Assembly: GCA_963932145.1 (NCBI GenBank)
Contig: OZ010573.1
Span: 22,388,565 to 22,452,564 of the forward strand
Origin: Acanthosepion lycidas
Taxonomy: Eukaryota; Mollusca; Cephalopoda; Sepiida; Sepiidae
Direction of reading: 5' to 3'
Length of the DNA stretch: 64,000 bases
In this document: positions 31,793 to 42,382 of the stretch, piece by piece
How positions within the stretch are numbered: the stretch's first letter is position 1
Layout: each line of letters starts with the position of its first letter
Translations under genes and position numbers: made by a program
Notes under the pieces: model-generated
Seen by the model: the letters and a program-made list of their open reading frames with translations, nothing else
Databases searched by the model: none
Told to the model about the DNA's origin: nothing

Positions 31793-32427
31793 TCTATCAC
31801 ACACACACTTTTGTTTCTCTTTCGATCCCAAAAAGATAAAATTTAAGACTGAAATTGAGACATGTAAACAATCAGAAAAGTCATCTAAAATAGACATAAT
31901 TATTGTCTGCCTATCTGATCAGAAGGATTTTCAAATTAACCATTTCCTATTTTGAATTAATCTGATTTTGTCTGCATAACTTTTGACAGCACAAGTGCCA
32001 AACATCGAATAAAATCTAGAGGGAAAGACAAAAACGAGACGGAATTGAATCCCTTTGAAAAGTCTTGGTCGATCTCTTCGATGTTCTGTTTTGTAGACAT
32101 TTTGCTTCGAACTCAAATTCTAAGACTTCCAAATCCAAAGCCAATGAGCAATAAATAAATTAAAAATTATGATTGCTAGTTCTTTTCACAGATCAGATTA
32201 GATTTTTGCAGCACAAATTTTAACATTTGGAACAATGAAGGACTAAGTAAAACAATCAAGTTAATAACAGTCACCCAAACAGAGGAATGACAAGAGAATA
32301 AAGCCACTGTGATTCATATGACAGTTTAAACAACAAATTTTAAACATCATAAAGAAATCTTCAATATTTCAATTTTAAAAATGCAAATAAAAAAGAACCT
32401 ATTATAGATTAGCAATGCGTGAAAGAG
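31793..32427. other. No gene seen
   Basis: AT-rich unique sequence. Confidence 0.4.
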
Positions 32428-32790
32428 AGGAGGCACGGTGGTATAATGGATAGCGGCTTGGGTTGAGGAATCGGGGAGCCGAGTTCGAATTCCAGTTAAA
32501 TTCATTACATTCACTTACTAATATCCTTGGGAAAGGTATGAATCTTCTTCTTCTCCACCAGGAATCAAAACAAAGTTAAGTTTAATAAAAGTATAGTGAA
32601 AATAAGATAAGGTTTTATTGCCCACATGAGAATTTGTCAAAATCTTTACTATTGGTTTGTTTGAATAGGTTTTATAGCTTTGCATGGCCACTGGTCTAAC
32701 GCGGGAAAAAAAATCTACCTAGTCAGTAATGTATCAAAAGATACATGATCGCCTAAGCGTGTATCACGCATGGCACATAACTGACTGACT
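32428..32790 (+). mobile_element. SINE-A interrupted by repeat F
   Basis: Well-preserved head (GGCACGGTGGTATAATGGAT; GAGTTCGAATTCCAG) and first half of the body to about 32568. About 100 bp of repeat F follows. The SINE then resumes at GGCCACTGGTCTAAC and continues through the hairpin tail to ACTGACTGA. The middle of the body (GGTAAATAGCAGG) is missing. Confidence 0.8.
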
Positions 32791-33122
32791 GTACCAGAAA
32801 GCATGTTGCACTGGTGAGATAAGTGGTTCCCGAAATTTTGTTCTTTTAAGCATGCACCTATTCAGCTAGATGTAAGAATGTCATCCTTTCCCACTTTGAA
32901 GATTGTCTGATTCAAATGTTGCTTTGTACATTTGAAATTTATAGAAAGATCAATGTCCTACGACTTTGTATTCGCCAAGCAGTCACCCCTGAAACCCAAA
33001 TATACACCGGTGTTATGGGAAGCAGAATTACATCCTAGTTGTGAACCTCTGTATGAACAGGCATATATGAATACGGCGATACATTTATAAATGTAAAATA
33101 TAAAAAGATAATCTTATATATA
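32791..33122. other. No gene seen
   Basis: Unique sequence of moderate GC with no recognisable element. Confidence 0.4.
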
Positions 33123-33220
33123 TTAGGTTGGTGCAAAAATAATGACGTAATAATGTTGTTTTTTGACGTATTTTTTAACGTCAAAAAACGACATTATTAC
33201 GTCATTATTTTTGCACCAAC

Positions 33221-33224
<4 letters not shown>
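33123..33224. mobile_element. MADE1-like mariner MITE, copy 5 (102 bp, long form)
   Basis: Palindrome as in copy 3 with one mismatch (ATGTTG for ATGTCG). The right side is a (TA)n tract, so it has integrated at, or has seeded, the microsatellite. Confidence 0.97.

Positions 33225-33289
<65 letters not shown>
33225..33289. repeat. (TA)n microsatellite
   Basis: About 32 TA units continuing from the MITE end. Confidence 0.95.
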
Positions 33290-33291
<2 letters not shown>

Positions 33292-33299
33292 TTGTAATG

Positions 33300-33575
33300 T
33301 GGATTTAAAAAAATATATATTATGCTTTATTTTCCATAATTTTGCTACACGTGTTTCCGGTCCCTCGACCTTTATCAGTCAAAGAGTGGATATTTCCACA
33401 TATTATGTTAAATAATCTCGATATTAGACATTCTCTTTTTTGTGCGTTAGTGACCCAAATAGTCCAAGTAATAAATCCGTTGGTATATAATCCAAGTGGA
33501 TCCTTGTAATGTCAAATATTAAAACTGACCCACAAAAAGAGCTCAATTTATTTATTATAACAGAGCATATAAATT
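33300..33575 (-). repeat. Dispersed repeat D, longer copy
   Basis: The reverse complement of 33470-33575 matches 12440-12560. Its other end (33300-33420) contains, on the minus strand, CTGATAAAGGTCGAGGGACC followed by GGAAACACG, a sequence like the core of a hammerhead ribozyme with G8 changed to A. The class is unknown. Confidence 0.6.
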
Positions 33576-34271
33576 ACACAAAAAAAACAAAATTACTTCA
33601 TATGAGGGTAGGGGTATAGATTTATTTCAACCAACGAGAATTACGCCACTCTTATTCAACCCCGATGTATAGACTGTGTTCGTGCCGGAATTAGAAATTT
33701 AAAAATTTAACTTTGACAGCAGTCGAAACATTGATACAGAATTTATTTATTTCGATGTTTCAGTCAGACGAAATGCCCGAGTTGATGGTAAGGGGAGGGG
33801 TAAAGGGAAGAGGTTTAATATAATTAACCCGGATATTAACCTGAAGACATAAAATTGGGGTTATATGAAGATTGAAGAGTTAAATTGAAACTAAAAGAGG
33901 GCCGAAAAAAGGAGTTTTATATATTAAAAAAATGCTAATTATATATATAAAAAAAGTTAGGTTCCTACTTAAATAATGACAAACTATACTTAAAAATGTG
34001 ATATATTAAAAAGATTAACTATAAATAATATTTAGATAAATTATATTAAATTTAAGTTAGAATATAATTAAAAACTTTTACATTAAAAAATAAATTACCT
34101 ATTCTTGACTTTAAAGATGAGTTAAACCTTGTTATATTTAAAAAAAAACAAAAATAACAAAACAAAAATACATTAATAAGATATATAGATAAAGAGGTGT
34201 AAGTGATAAAAGTAAAGAGTATTCTTAGAATGGGGGACAATTATAAGATATAATTAATATGGTGAAGAAAA
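33576..34271. other. No gene; very AT-rich
   Basis: Between 33900 and 34260 the sequence is almost only A and T with sporadic G. The minus-strand frame near 34052-34240 is an artefact of this. Confidence 0.5.

Positions 34272-34333
<62 letters not shown>
34272..34333. repeat. (TA)n microsatellite
   Basis: About 31 TA units, directly beside repeat C copy 3. Confidence 0.95.
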
Positions 34334-34335
<2 letters not shown>

Positions 34336-34963
34336 AAGAAGATTGAGAAAAGAGAAACTTACTTTAACCGTCGCGTTTGACCTCTGATGAAATTTATCAA
34401 GCCAAGTGTCAGGATTTTATTTTGCAACTATTTTTTTTATATACTCAAAAGTAAAAATGTTGCTAGTTTTTCACAAAAAAAAAAAAAAATGTAAGAACGC
34501 TTATAAATATATATCAGGTTAATTGAAAAGTCAAGGTAAATTATTTAAAATGCTAAATGATGTTTGGTTTGGTTTGTTTAATGGTATAACAACACCTTAA
34601 GAGTCATTTAATGCCGGAATTTAATTTTCTTAGGAGCCTTGGTAATTTTTTTTAATATTAAAATCTATTTCTGCTTAATTTTACTATAAAAATGTATTTT
34701 TATACTTTCATAATATTTTGACCATAATTTGGGAGTTCACTATTTGCCCATAGCTGGGACCCTAACAGGTGTTACCACCGCGTGTCAGGATGAACCTGGG
34801 AACAACATCAATTAAGAAGGTGGTTCCACGCTCCTCAAAACCTTCCGATCAGAGGCCTTGCTGTCAGATGTAGTTTATCGTCATACCCAGGAAAAGCTAA
34901 ATGATGTAATTTAATGTCTACTAAGCAAAAGTGAGTAAATATTATTGATGATTTTTTTTTATA
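34336..34963 (+). repeat. Dispersed repeat C, copy 3, split by an insertion
   Basis: CTCTGATGAAATTTATCAAG, GGATTTTATTTTGCAAC, TGTAAGAACGCTTATAAATA and AAAGTCAAGGTAAA run to 34563. Repeat C then resumes at 34896 with ATGATGTAATTTAATG and AGCAAAAGTGAGTAAATATT. Confidence 0.75.
34564..34895 (-). mobile_element. 332-bp insertion with 12-bp target-site duplication
   Basis: Flanked by GCTAAATGATGT on both sides (34552-34563 and 34896-34907). The minus strand begins CCTGGGTATGACGATAAACT and ends ATACCATTAAACAAACC. Fragments of the same sequence occur at 38690-38790 and 38995-39045. A SINE or other retroposed element is likely from the duplication length; the family is not identified. Confidence 0.8.
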
Positions 34964-35522
34964 ATGTAATTGTTATTTTAGTTTCGGATTTATATATATA
35001 TTACATATTTTAAATAATAGAATGTTATGAATTTAATCGCTTTCTTTTCAATTTTTCACATTTTCATAGTAGTGGATGTTGTCTGAGAAAAGGAATATTT
35101 TTCAGGAATTGAGATAATTAAAAATATTCGGGGCGCATATTTATATTTTGGTAAGATCCGATAGTGGCATTCTCAAGTTACTTTCTCTTTTAATAAGTGT
35201 GGCATTTTTTAGATCAAAGTTACAATTGAATTTTTTTCTATGTATGACTAATGCATTTGATTGAGTGTGTAAATTGCTCTCTCAAGTAGTTTGTAACTTG
35301 ATACTTATCGGGCACAGCGATTCGTCGCTGCGTTGGTAGTATCACGACTATGACTAGCTTGAACCGGCTCTAACCAGCTTAAATCAGCTATGACACTCTA
35401 TGACCAGCTAAGATCCACGGCCCGGGTGAAGACACTCGGGTCCCCACATTAAAAACTGACCTTGTGTCACAACCTTACTCAGTGTGTGTGTGGAGGGGGG
35501 GGGTCAAGCAAATCCCTTTTGG
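34964..35522. other. No gene seen
   Basis: AT-rich. Near 35340-35420 there is a run of related short motifs (TGACTAGCTTGAACC, TAACCAGCTTAAATCAGC, TGACCAGCTAAGATC), a degenerate ~15-bp tandem repeat. Confidence 0.45.
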
Positions 35523-35660
35523 GCACCTCAGCGTAGTGTAATGGTTAGCAGTCTTGCCTAGCTAAAACAGTTACGTCTGGAGAGTGACTTCGATCCTCTC
35601 AGGATGTCCCATACTTTCGGTCTTGTGCCGCATCTAAGCCATGCTTAGAAAATCAGCTAA
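35523..35660 (+). mobile_element. SINE-B, good copy
   Basis: CACCTCAGCGTAGTGTAATG, a GACTTCGATCCTCTCAGG B box, CCCATACTTTCGGTCTTGTG and GCCATGCTTAGAAAATCAG. It aligns end to end with 22566-22715. Confidence 0.8.
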
Positions 35661-36614
35661 TGCATTTGATAAATTTTTGTGCATAAGATTTTTTTATGTT
35701 CATAAATAACATTTTAAAAAAATTTCTACTTGTTTCCCACGATGTATTGTAATGAACAGTCGTATATATATGTGTGCGTGTGGGGTGGGTGGGTAACAAG
35801 ATGTATGTATGTGTGTGTATATGCTATTTATCCACATTTCTCGACCGATTTTGGTAAAATTGTATACAGATGTTGCAAATTTAGTAAAAAGGTCAAAACT
35901 AAAATTTCAATCTCCAAGCCCTCCGGGTTTTGCAGAAAAATCGATAAAACTAAAGGTAGGTACGACTTTTCCCAAAAGCACAAAGTTACAGGCGAACAAA
36001 ATTTGACTGAATTTTCATTGCACTTAATGCAAAACATACCTCATATTACGAGGTTTATGTAGAGTGATTGAGGGTTGATATTGCCTTCACACAAAAATTA
36101 CAAAAACTGTGAAAAAATCGGGTTTTTCGTGCCACTTTCGACTTATCTGTATTTTTGGTCGTGCTATTATAAATGATATGTAAGTTGTTGAATTTTAAAA
36201 ACATGTATCAGTTAATAGTCAATTTTAGTGAACGCTGGGATTCAAATTAATTCGAAATGATAGCTTCTGTAAAACGGTTACTAGGAGCTGGACCACACCG
36301 GACAAAAATATATCAAATATTTATACGTAATATTATTATTTTGTACGCATAAAAATTAATATTTTATACATACTTTGAGATTCCGATATCTCCAAAAGTT
36401 CCCACTGCCATTTTTTGAATTTAAATTAGTGAATGTGAATTTTACGGTACAAGGATCTATTTAGACTACTACGAAAATTTGATCCATTTGGAAAGAATGT
36501 AAGTAAAATCCAAAACTTATATTCAGAGTAAACCATCTGCATACAGACAGAAAATGAATTGAGTAGCTTCACAAAAATACTATATTATTAATATTACTGT
36601 GTCTTCTCAGATTT
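35661..36614. other. No gene; possible Helitron-type fragment
   Basis: At 35825-35860 CACATTTCTCGACCGATTTT recalls TACATTTTTCAACCGATTTC inside the Helitron at 49648-50109, but no Helitron ends are visible. 36060-36610 is unique AT-rich DNA. Confidence 0.4.
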
Positions 36615-37470
36615 ATTCAACCTCTACCGCGAGGCTATCTTTAGGAAGCTGTATAACCTACTAGGATTTATTATTGGTGGGTGCAATCATAATGCTATAA
36701 GATATGCAGATAACTCTCTGTTCATGGCTGAGACGGAAAGAAAATCTACAGGATCTTCTAGACATGATAGGAAAAGAAAGCAGGAAAAATGGACTAACTA
36801 TCAACTTCAAGAAGACAGCAGGTATGGTTATCAGCAAAAGAAAAAGCCCAAGTTCCAAATTAATGTTAACATTCAGCAAGTACAGAAGTATAAATATCTG
36901 AGAAGTGGTTTAAAATGTGACACCGAAATCCGAACACACATTGAACTAGCGAAAGATGAATTCCAAAAGCGAACCAATATGCTTAGGATCGGCAAAAGAA
37001 ATTTCCTTAAAAACAACAAAGTGATGGATTGCTATGTAATATCTATCTACTTATATGGCAATGAATGCTGGACAATTTCCTCAAAGACGAAGAGAAAAAT
37101 GGAAGCAACAGAAATGTGGTTCTACAGAAGGATACTGAGAATTCCACGGACGGAATGAGTAAGCAAGGTGGCAGTCTTGGCAACAAAAAGAACACTTACA
37201 CTCAAAATCAGGAAGAGACAGCTGAAATTTTTTTGGACACATAATGAAGAAGAGGAGCTTGGAAAACTTAACACTCACAAGGCATCTTGAAAGTAAGAGA
37301 GATAGAGAAAAGCAACGAGCTACCTATCTACTTGTTTGTGTGAATGGAGAGCGGAACGGGGGCGGAGGCTCAATAAAGAGAGAAAACTGATGAGGATCGG
37401 AAGAAAAAGAAATTGTGGAGAGCTATGATCGTGAAAGGGTGCGACACATAGAAGAGACTGAATGAAAATA
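36615..37470 (+). mobile_element. LINE-2 ORF2 remnant, reverse transcriptase palm to C-terminus
   Basis: Non-LTR retrotransposon polymerase fragment. The active-site block reads IRYADNSLFMAE where YADD is required, so a catalytic Asp is now Asn. After a frameshift a 144-codon frame (36724-37158) carries the thumb (KYKYLRSGLKCDTEIRTHIE), NEXCWTISSKTKRKMEATEM-type sequence and WFYRRILRIPRTE. Tail blocks follow out of frame to about 37450. This is the longest LINE-2 copy in the window. It is 5'-truncated and inactive. Confidence 0.8.
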
Positions 37471-38225
37471 AAAACATGATTTTGCTTTCTTTTTTTTTTA
37501 AAGTTGGAAACTTATACACATCTAATAATTCTAAGTTCGATGACCCAGCTGAGAATTGTTACAATGGGCAACTGTAATGAAAAAAAAAATCAATTTAGTT
37601 TTGCGTTTAGGGAAATAATTAAAATAATGATAAAAATAACCGGGGTTTTATTTAATAGATTGAGATTTTATTTTTACAGGCTAGGTTTTTGTTATTCAAG
37701 CGAAAAAAAGCAATTAAATGGTGACATAAAGAAAAGCAGAACTAATTAACATATAGAAATTCCTTGAAATAATTCTTCTATGGGTTTATTATCATTTACA
37801 ATTATCATTTGTAATGGCTTAGTTAACAGAGAAATTAAAGAAAATACAGCTAACTTCATTCTTGACACGTTTATAATTTCTTTTCGAGTAGTGTACTAAA
37901 CTACTTCAGCAATTAGATTTTAATTATAGAGTTAGACGAACTATGTAAAGCGTTATTCGTTTAAATAATTAATTCGTTGAACCCGGAGTACCGGTTTATC
38001 GGTGCAGTATTCCGGCATATAATCATCGTTGTAGCTGTGAACTTTTTTAGAGTATTTACCTTGATTTTAGTTAAAAACGTAGTCCACAGAACCCAGTGGA
38101 TAAAAGTTTTCGTTTAATGCATTGACTTGACACAAAATACACTACCTGGCCACAGCAGAGGTGAACAAAAAATTGGAGAGTTAAGTTACTAATGGGAAAT
38201 AACTGAAACTGAGATATCAAGAAAA
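37471..38225. other. No gene seen
   Basis: AT-rich unique sequence. Confidence 0.45.
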
Positions 38226-38425
38226 GGTATGGCACGTGGACATAGAATAATCTACCCCGGTGAACGAAATAAAGGATTCGGTTCGAAAGTCCAACGTATA
38301 TCATCTGAAGAAGACCGGAACGTACAACGGCGAAAACGTATTAAAAATGACAATAAAGATAGTCCGAACAATGCAAATACTGTAAACAGTTACGATACCT
38401 CGTCTCAGAAATATAGACAGGTATA
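38226..38425 (+). repeat. Dispersed repeat E, copy 2
   Basis: GGCACGTGGACATAGAATAA, ACGAAATAAAGGATTCGG, the hairpin block CTGAAGAAGACCGGAACGTA..GGCGAAAACG (38305-38337), then GTCCGAACAATGCAAATAC and TCTCAGAAATATAGACAG. The hairpin is less complementary than in copy 1. Confidence 0.75.
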
Positions 38426-38809
38426 TAATCTTTATCTTCCTCTTTCTATCTACGAGAAGAGGTGTCTACCGTAAGGCTCAAACTCACTACCCTAGCGAAT
38501 TATCGAGTGATATAGACTGTAGAAAAAAAGTGATGAGTATCTGACTGTCAATCTCCAAGAAAAATGTGTCACAACACAAAATAATAGCGAAAGAAAAGCA
38601 AACACTCATTTCTAGAGAAGGCTCTATAGAGTGTCGTGCTGAACAAACATGTATGTGACAGATTATTAGACAGATTACAAGCCCTTCCTGGGTATGACGA
38701 TAAACTACATCTGCGCCCTGGGTAAGACGATAAACTACGTCCAACACCAAGACCTTTGATCATTGAGGTTGATATGCCGTAAAACAAAACAAAAGAAACT
38801 ATACATTTT
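38426..38809. other. No gene; fragment of the 34564-type repeat
   Basis: 38690-38740 holds two tandem versions of GGGTAxGACGATAAACTAC, the end sequence of the 34564-34895 element. TTGATATGCCGTAAAACAAA follows at 38770. Confidence 0.5.
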
Positions 38810-38985
38810 TTTTTAAATATTATCAGCTATACATTTCTGAAAAAAAAATACTAGCTATACATTTTTTAAAAATATTACCAGCGATACATTTTTGAAAAAA
38901 AATATTACCAGCAATACAATTTTGAAGATAAAAATATCAATAATACATTTATGAAGAAAAATATTACCAGCAGTAAAAATTGTCA
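38810..38985. repeat. ~37-bp AT-rich tandem repeat, about 5 units
   Basis: Units of the form TATTACCAGCAATACATTTT plus an A-rich segment. Spacing varies from 33 to 42 bp. Confidence 0.75.
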
Positions 38986-39555
38986 GCATTAATTAACCCA
39001 TTGTGGTTGATATGCCATAAAACAAAATAAAGCAAACCGAACCGGATTACAAGCATTAACATTACATCAAAAAGTCAGATATGGCTTCTCCATAAAAAGC
39101 CATTGCTATTTTAAGTGAAGTCTTTTCCAGAATGAAAATTGAATCTTTGCATTTTTCACTAACAATTTGCTAGTTGGAGAGTGAAAAATTATAGCAATTC
39201 TAATTTGGATTTATTAACTGTAATAGTGGCTATTTTCTGCTTCCATTATCGGCAAAACGAAAGAAATGAGAGAGGGCATAGTTTCCCCTGAAAATTGGTC
39301 AGGAAAAAAATTGAAATTTGGTTGTTGAGAAAATCTATTGAATATTCACGAGGATTAAAAAAAATCGCGTCAATTTTCTAATTGTCGAAAACAAAAACAA
39401 AACAGTAACCGCTTATTAAAAGGAAGTATTTTTACACAAATGCAAAATATTTATTCTTAAACGTCCCCTTTCAGCTCGTAATATTGAAATCGGCCAGACC
39501 GCTGATTAAGGCGTTTTTTCGATTTACATCTTTAAGTTAATAATTAATATTTGTT
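38986..39555. other. No gene seen
   Basis: The first 60 bp (GGTTGATATGCCATAAAACA) belongs to the 34564-type repeat family. The remainder is unique. Confidence 0.4.

Positions 39556-39586
<31 letters not shown>
39556..39586. repeat. (GATA)n microsatellite
   Basis: Seven to eight perfect units. Confidence 0.95.
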
Positions 39587-39587
<1 letters not shown>

Positions 39588-39592
39588 TTGTA

Positions 39593-39671
39593 TTAGGTTG
39601 GTGCAAAAATAATATCGTTTTTGACGTTAAAATATACGTCAAAAAACGATATTATTTTTGCACCAACCTAA
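39593..39671. mobile_element. MADE1-like mariner MITE, copy 6 (79 bp, short form)
   Basis: Termini identical to copy 3, with a short interior ATATCG..CGATAT in which both arms carry the same T-for-G change. TA on both sides. The matched arm substitution means the palindrome is preserved. Confidence 0.97.
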
Positions 39672-39704
39672 TAATAAAAACGGACATATTAAAACCAAAC
39701 AAAA

Positions 39705-40268
39705 TGAAAGAAACATGTTCTTGATACTAAGGACATAATAATCAAGATGTTGCAGTCTAGTGAGTCAGGTGACCAGATGTAAGAGGTGATGTGGTCGCAG
39801 AAATTGTCTGACAGCTATGACTGGGTTCTCCTGCTTTTGTAGCATGGTGCAAAGTCCTGTTTCCAGACATAGGTTCTTCAAGCAGCCATCCTCTTGATCC
39901 AGGCTTCAGTGTTGAGTCTGACGTCCTCTGTGAAGATGAATGGAAGCATAACGTTACCATCACTAGTGATCACTACAGACAGCTTCGTAATCACCATTAG
40001 ACTCACCCAACTCTTTCGGAACCCTCTGCATTGTCTTCAGATTGACACCTAATCACTTTGAAATGTTCATGTATTGGAGGTTCCAGTGCGAATGATAAGC
40101 AGTGCAACATGCCGATTCCAAATTTCTTGCGGAGTGAATTGCGTGATGGTGCTCTTTTTCTAACAATTGACTCTACTATACTGTGCAGTCGACAAAATCA
40201 AAAACAAACATCGCGCATGCGCGAAATTAAAGATATAAAATGGCGGCAATTTACCCATCGCAACCCTA
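39705..40268 (-). mobile_element. Mariner family 2 element, truncated
   Basis: On the minus strand it starts with GATGGGTAAATTGCCGCCAT and follows the 15565 copy closely (CTCCAATA..GAACATTTC, GTCAATCTGAAGACAATG, GAGTTGGGTGAGTCTAATGG). It keeps transposase pieces GWLLEEPMSGNRTLHHAT and a frameshifted SDNFCDHITSYIW, and stops near 39705 without a second end. Confidence 0.7.
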
Positions 40269-40274
40269 TATATC

Positions 40275-40625
40275 GATGTGACGGTGGTGTCATGGATAGC
40301 GTTTCGAAATGAGAAATCGGATAGTCAAATCCTAGCTGAGTTCGATACATTCGCATGCGCAAAATATTCTTGAGAAATGTATGAATCCATCTTTTCGTCT
40401 ACTCCTTGCTAAGGGTCAAACAGTAGAACAAACTAGGCTTTTTAGGCTTGGTTGGCGACGAGTCTAGGGAAAGGACAACAATTTAAAAGCTGAGTATGGT
40501 AGCTTGGAGACCTTGTGGCGATGCTAAATGAACCAGTTCTGTGTATTCGGTTCTTACGAAAAGTGTGTTTGCTTCTGTCCTTCGTCATTATAATCAGATA
40601 AGTTGTAGTATGTTTCATAACATTC
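40275..40625 (+). mobile_element. SINE-L, full but diverged
   Basis: Head GACGGTGGTGTCATGGATAG, body with GGCTTGGTTGGCGACGAGTC and AAGGACAACAATTTAAAAGC, tail with TGTTTGCTTCTGTCCTTCGT. It shows that the SINE-A head and the longer 3' body belong to one element. Confidence 0.65.
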
Positions 40626-40655
40626 GACGCTCGGCTTTCCCAACAATATTAGTAA

Positions 40656-41060
40656 ACTGTCTATATTTCTGAGATGAGGTATTTTGTACATTATTTACAT
40701 TATTCGGACTATTGTCCTCATCTTTGTCGCCATATTTATTACAACGTTTCGGCCTTTCAGTATCTCCCTATATTTCTGAGATGAGGTATTTTGTACATTA
40801 TTTACATTATTCGGACTATTGTTCTCATCTTTGTCGCCATATTTATTACAACGTTTCGGCCTTTCAGTATCTATCTATATTTCTAAGATGAGGTATTATG
40901 TACACTATTTATATTATTCGGACTATTGTCCTCATCTTTGTTGCCATATTTATCACAACGTTTCGGCCGTTGTACGCTCCTTCTTCTGGTGGTTGGAATG
41001 TCGAACTGAACCCTTTATTTCGCTCACTGGCGTAAACTGTTCTAATTCCACGTGCCATGT
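40656..41060 (-). repeat. Dispersed repeat E, copy 3, with a ~105-bp segment in three tandem copies
   Basis: The block TCTGAGATGAGGTATTTTGT to ACAACGTTTCGGCCTTTCAG is present at about 40664, 40770 and 40873. The last continues into CGTTGTACGCTCC and the GGCACGTGGA end (reversed). Copies 1 and 2 are nearly identical, so the expansion is recent. Confidence 0.85.
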
Positions 41061-41316
41061 CTAATGGATATCAGTTATCGGTTATCTCCTGTTAATTCAC
41101 CTCTCCAAGTTCTCCACTGCCTTAACCAGGTATTGAACAAACAGCTGTCCTTAAGACACTGTGGCATGTGTCCAATTTACTCTTTGTTTAATCAATTTAA
41201 GGCTCTACCTTTAATATCGAGCACTGTATTGCAAAGACTGCTTGCCTTATATGTCTTTTCTCTCAATATCCCATTGACTGTCAGCATTTTTGGCTTCATG
41301 CTAACTTTGACATCGC

Positions 41317-41319
<3 letters not shown>
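41061..41319. other. No gene seen
   Basis: Unique sequence. A frame reading into the TA tract has no known motif. Confidence 0.4.

Positions 41320-41366
<47 letters not shown>
41320..41366. repeat. (TA)n microsatellite
   Basis: Uninterrupted TA run. Confidence 0.95.
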
Positions 41367-41372
<6 letters not shown>

Positions 41373-41778
41373 TTCTTCTGTGTTTCACTTTAGACCACTC
41401 AGTGTTCACTTTTCTTATGGATTAAATGACCAACTAGATTAGACTTTAATTGTTCCATCATCGGATTAAGGAAACATATCTTTTTTCCAATACGAATGGG
41501 TTGTTGGCTGACTTAAGGATTAATTGATATCTTATATGAACCCAATTAGTTCTGCATTTAGAAGAGAAAGGCGAATCGATGTACTGGAGAGGTGGGTGAG
41601 GCGCATAAAAACCGAAACGAAAGAGTCTGGTATGCCACACAATGCCACTCTAAAATGGCCCTGATGTAGAATAAAATGGTATTTATACCACAAATGTATC
41701 GCTAATTTTACAAGCACACGAAAGTACAGACTGCTTTTAGCAGATAATGATAGTATTTCAACAATATTCTCAAACTGA
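41367..41778. other. No gene seen
   Basis: Unique AT-rich sequence. Confidence 0.4.
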
Positions 41779-41838
41779 AGTGTCTGGTGAAGTGTCTGGT
41801 GAAGTGTCTGGTGAAGTGTCTGGTGAAGTGTCTGGTTA
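41779..41838. repeat. 12-bp tandem repeat, five units
   Basis: Perfect repeats of TGGTGAAGTGTC. Confidence 0.95.
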
Positions 41839-42059
41839 GCGTTTAAGCAATATATATGCCTTTACAGTTTTATAGTCGAATCATTCAAATTTCTACCGTA
41901 TATATGTATAAATGTAAGTAGAATGTTCTAACCAGACAGCTTTTTTTCCAAAGAACTGCTACTTTATAAAATAGAATCCCACGTTGATGCTTCCCTGAAT
42001 ACTAAAATCTTAACCTCATTCATCATAAATATTTTAACAATAATCTACTACCTTCAGAG
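41839..42059. other. No gene seen
   Basis: Unique AT-rich sequence. Confidence 0.4.
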
Positions 42060-42200
42060 GCTCTCTGGGGTAGAGTGATAAACTCATACTCTTCTGAGGG
42101 TTGTTTGCGCATAAGGGAATATAACCCATTCAAATGGAATTCGAACTCGGCTCTACGATTTCTCATTGCGAGCCGCTATCCAGTACATTAACTACACATC
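42060..42200 (-). mobile_element. SINE-A head fragment
   Basis: Plus-strand sense GGAATTCGAACTCGGCTCTA and GAGCCGCTATCCAGTAC are the reversed B and A box regions. Confidence 0.65.
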
Positions 42201-42313
42201 CATAAACCAAGCCCGTTGGAATAGTGACTGTAACTTGAATTCACACACCAACGACAAGTTGTGATAACTAACCATCCTCTTGGTTACCGAGAAAATAGTG
42301 CAAGGAGCAAAAA

Positions 42314-42314
42314 G

Positions 42315-42382
<68 letters not shown>
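42314..42382. repeat. (TA)n(TG)n microsatellite
   Basis: TA run, GTATGTATG, then a TG run. Confidence 0.95.
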
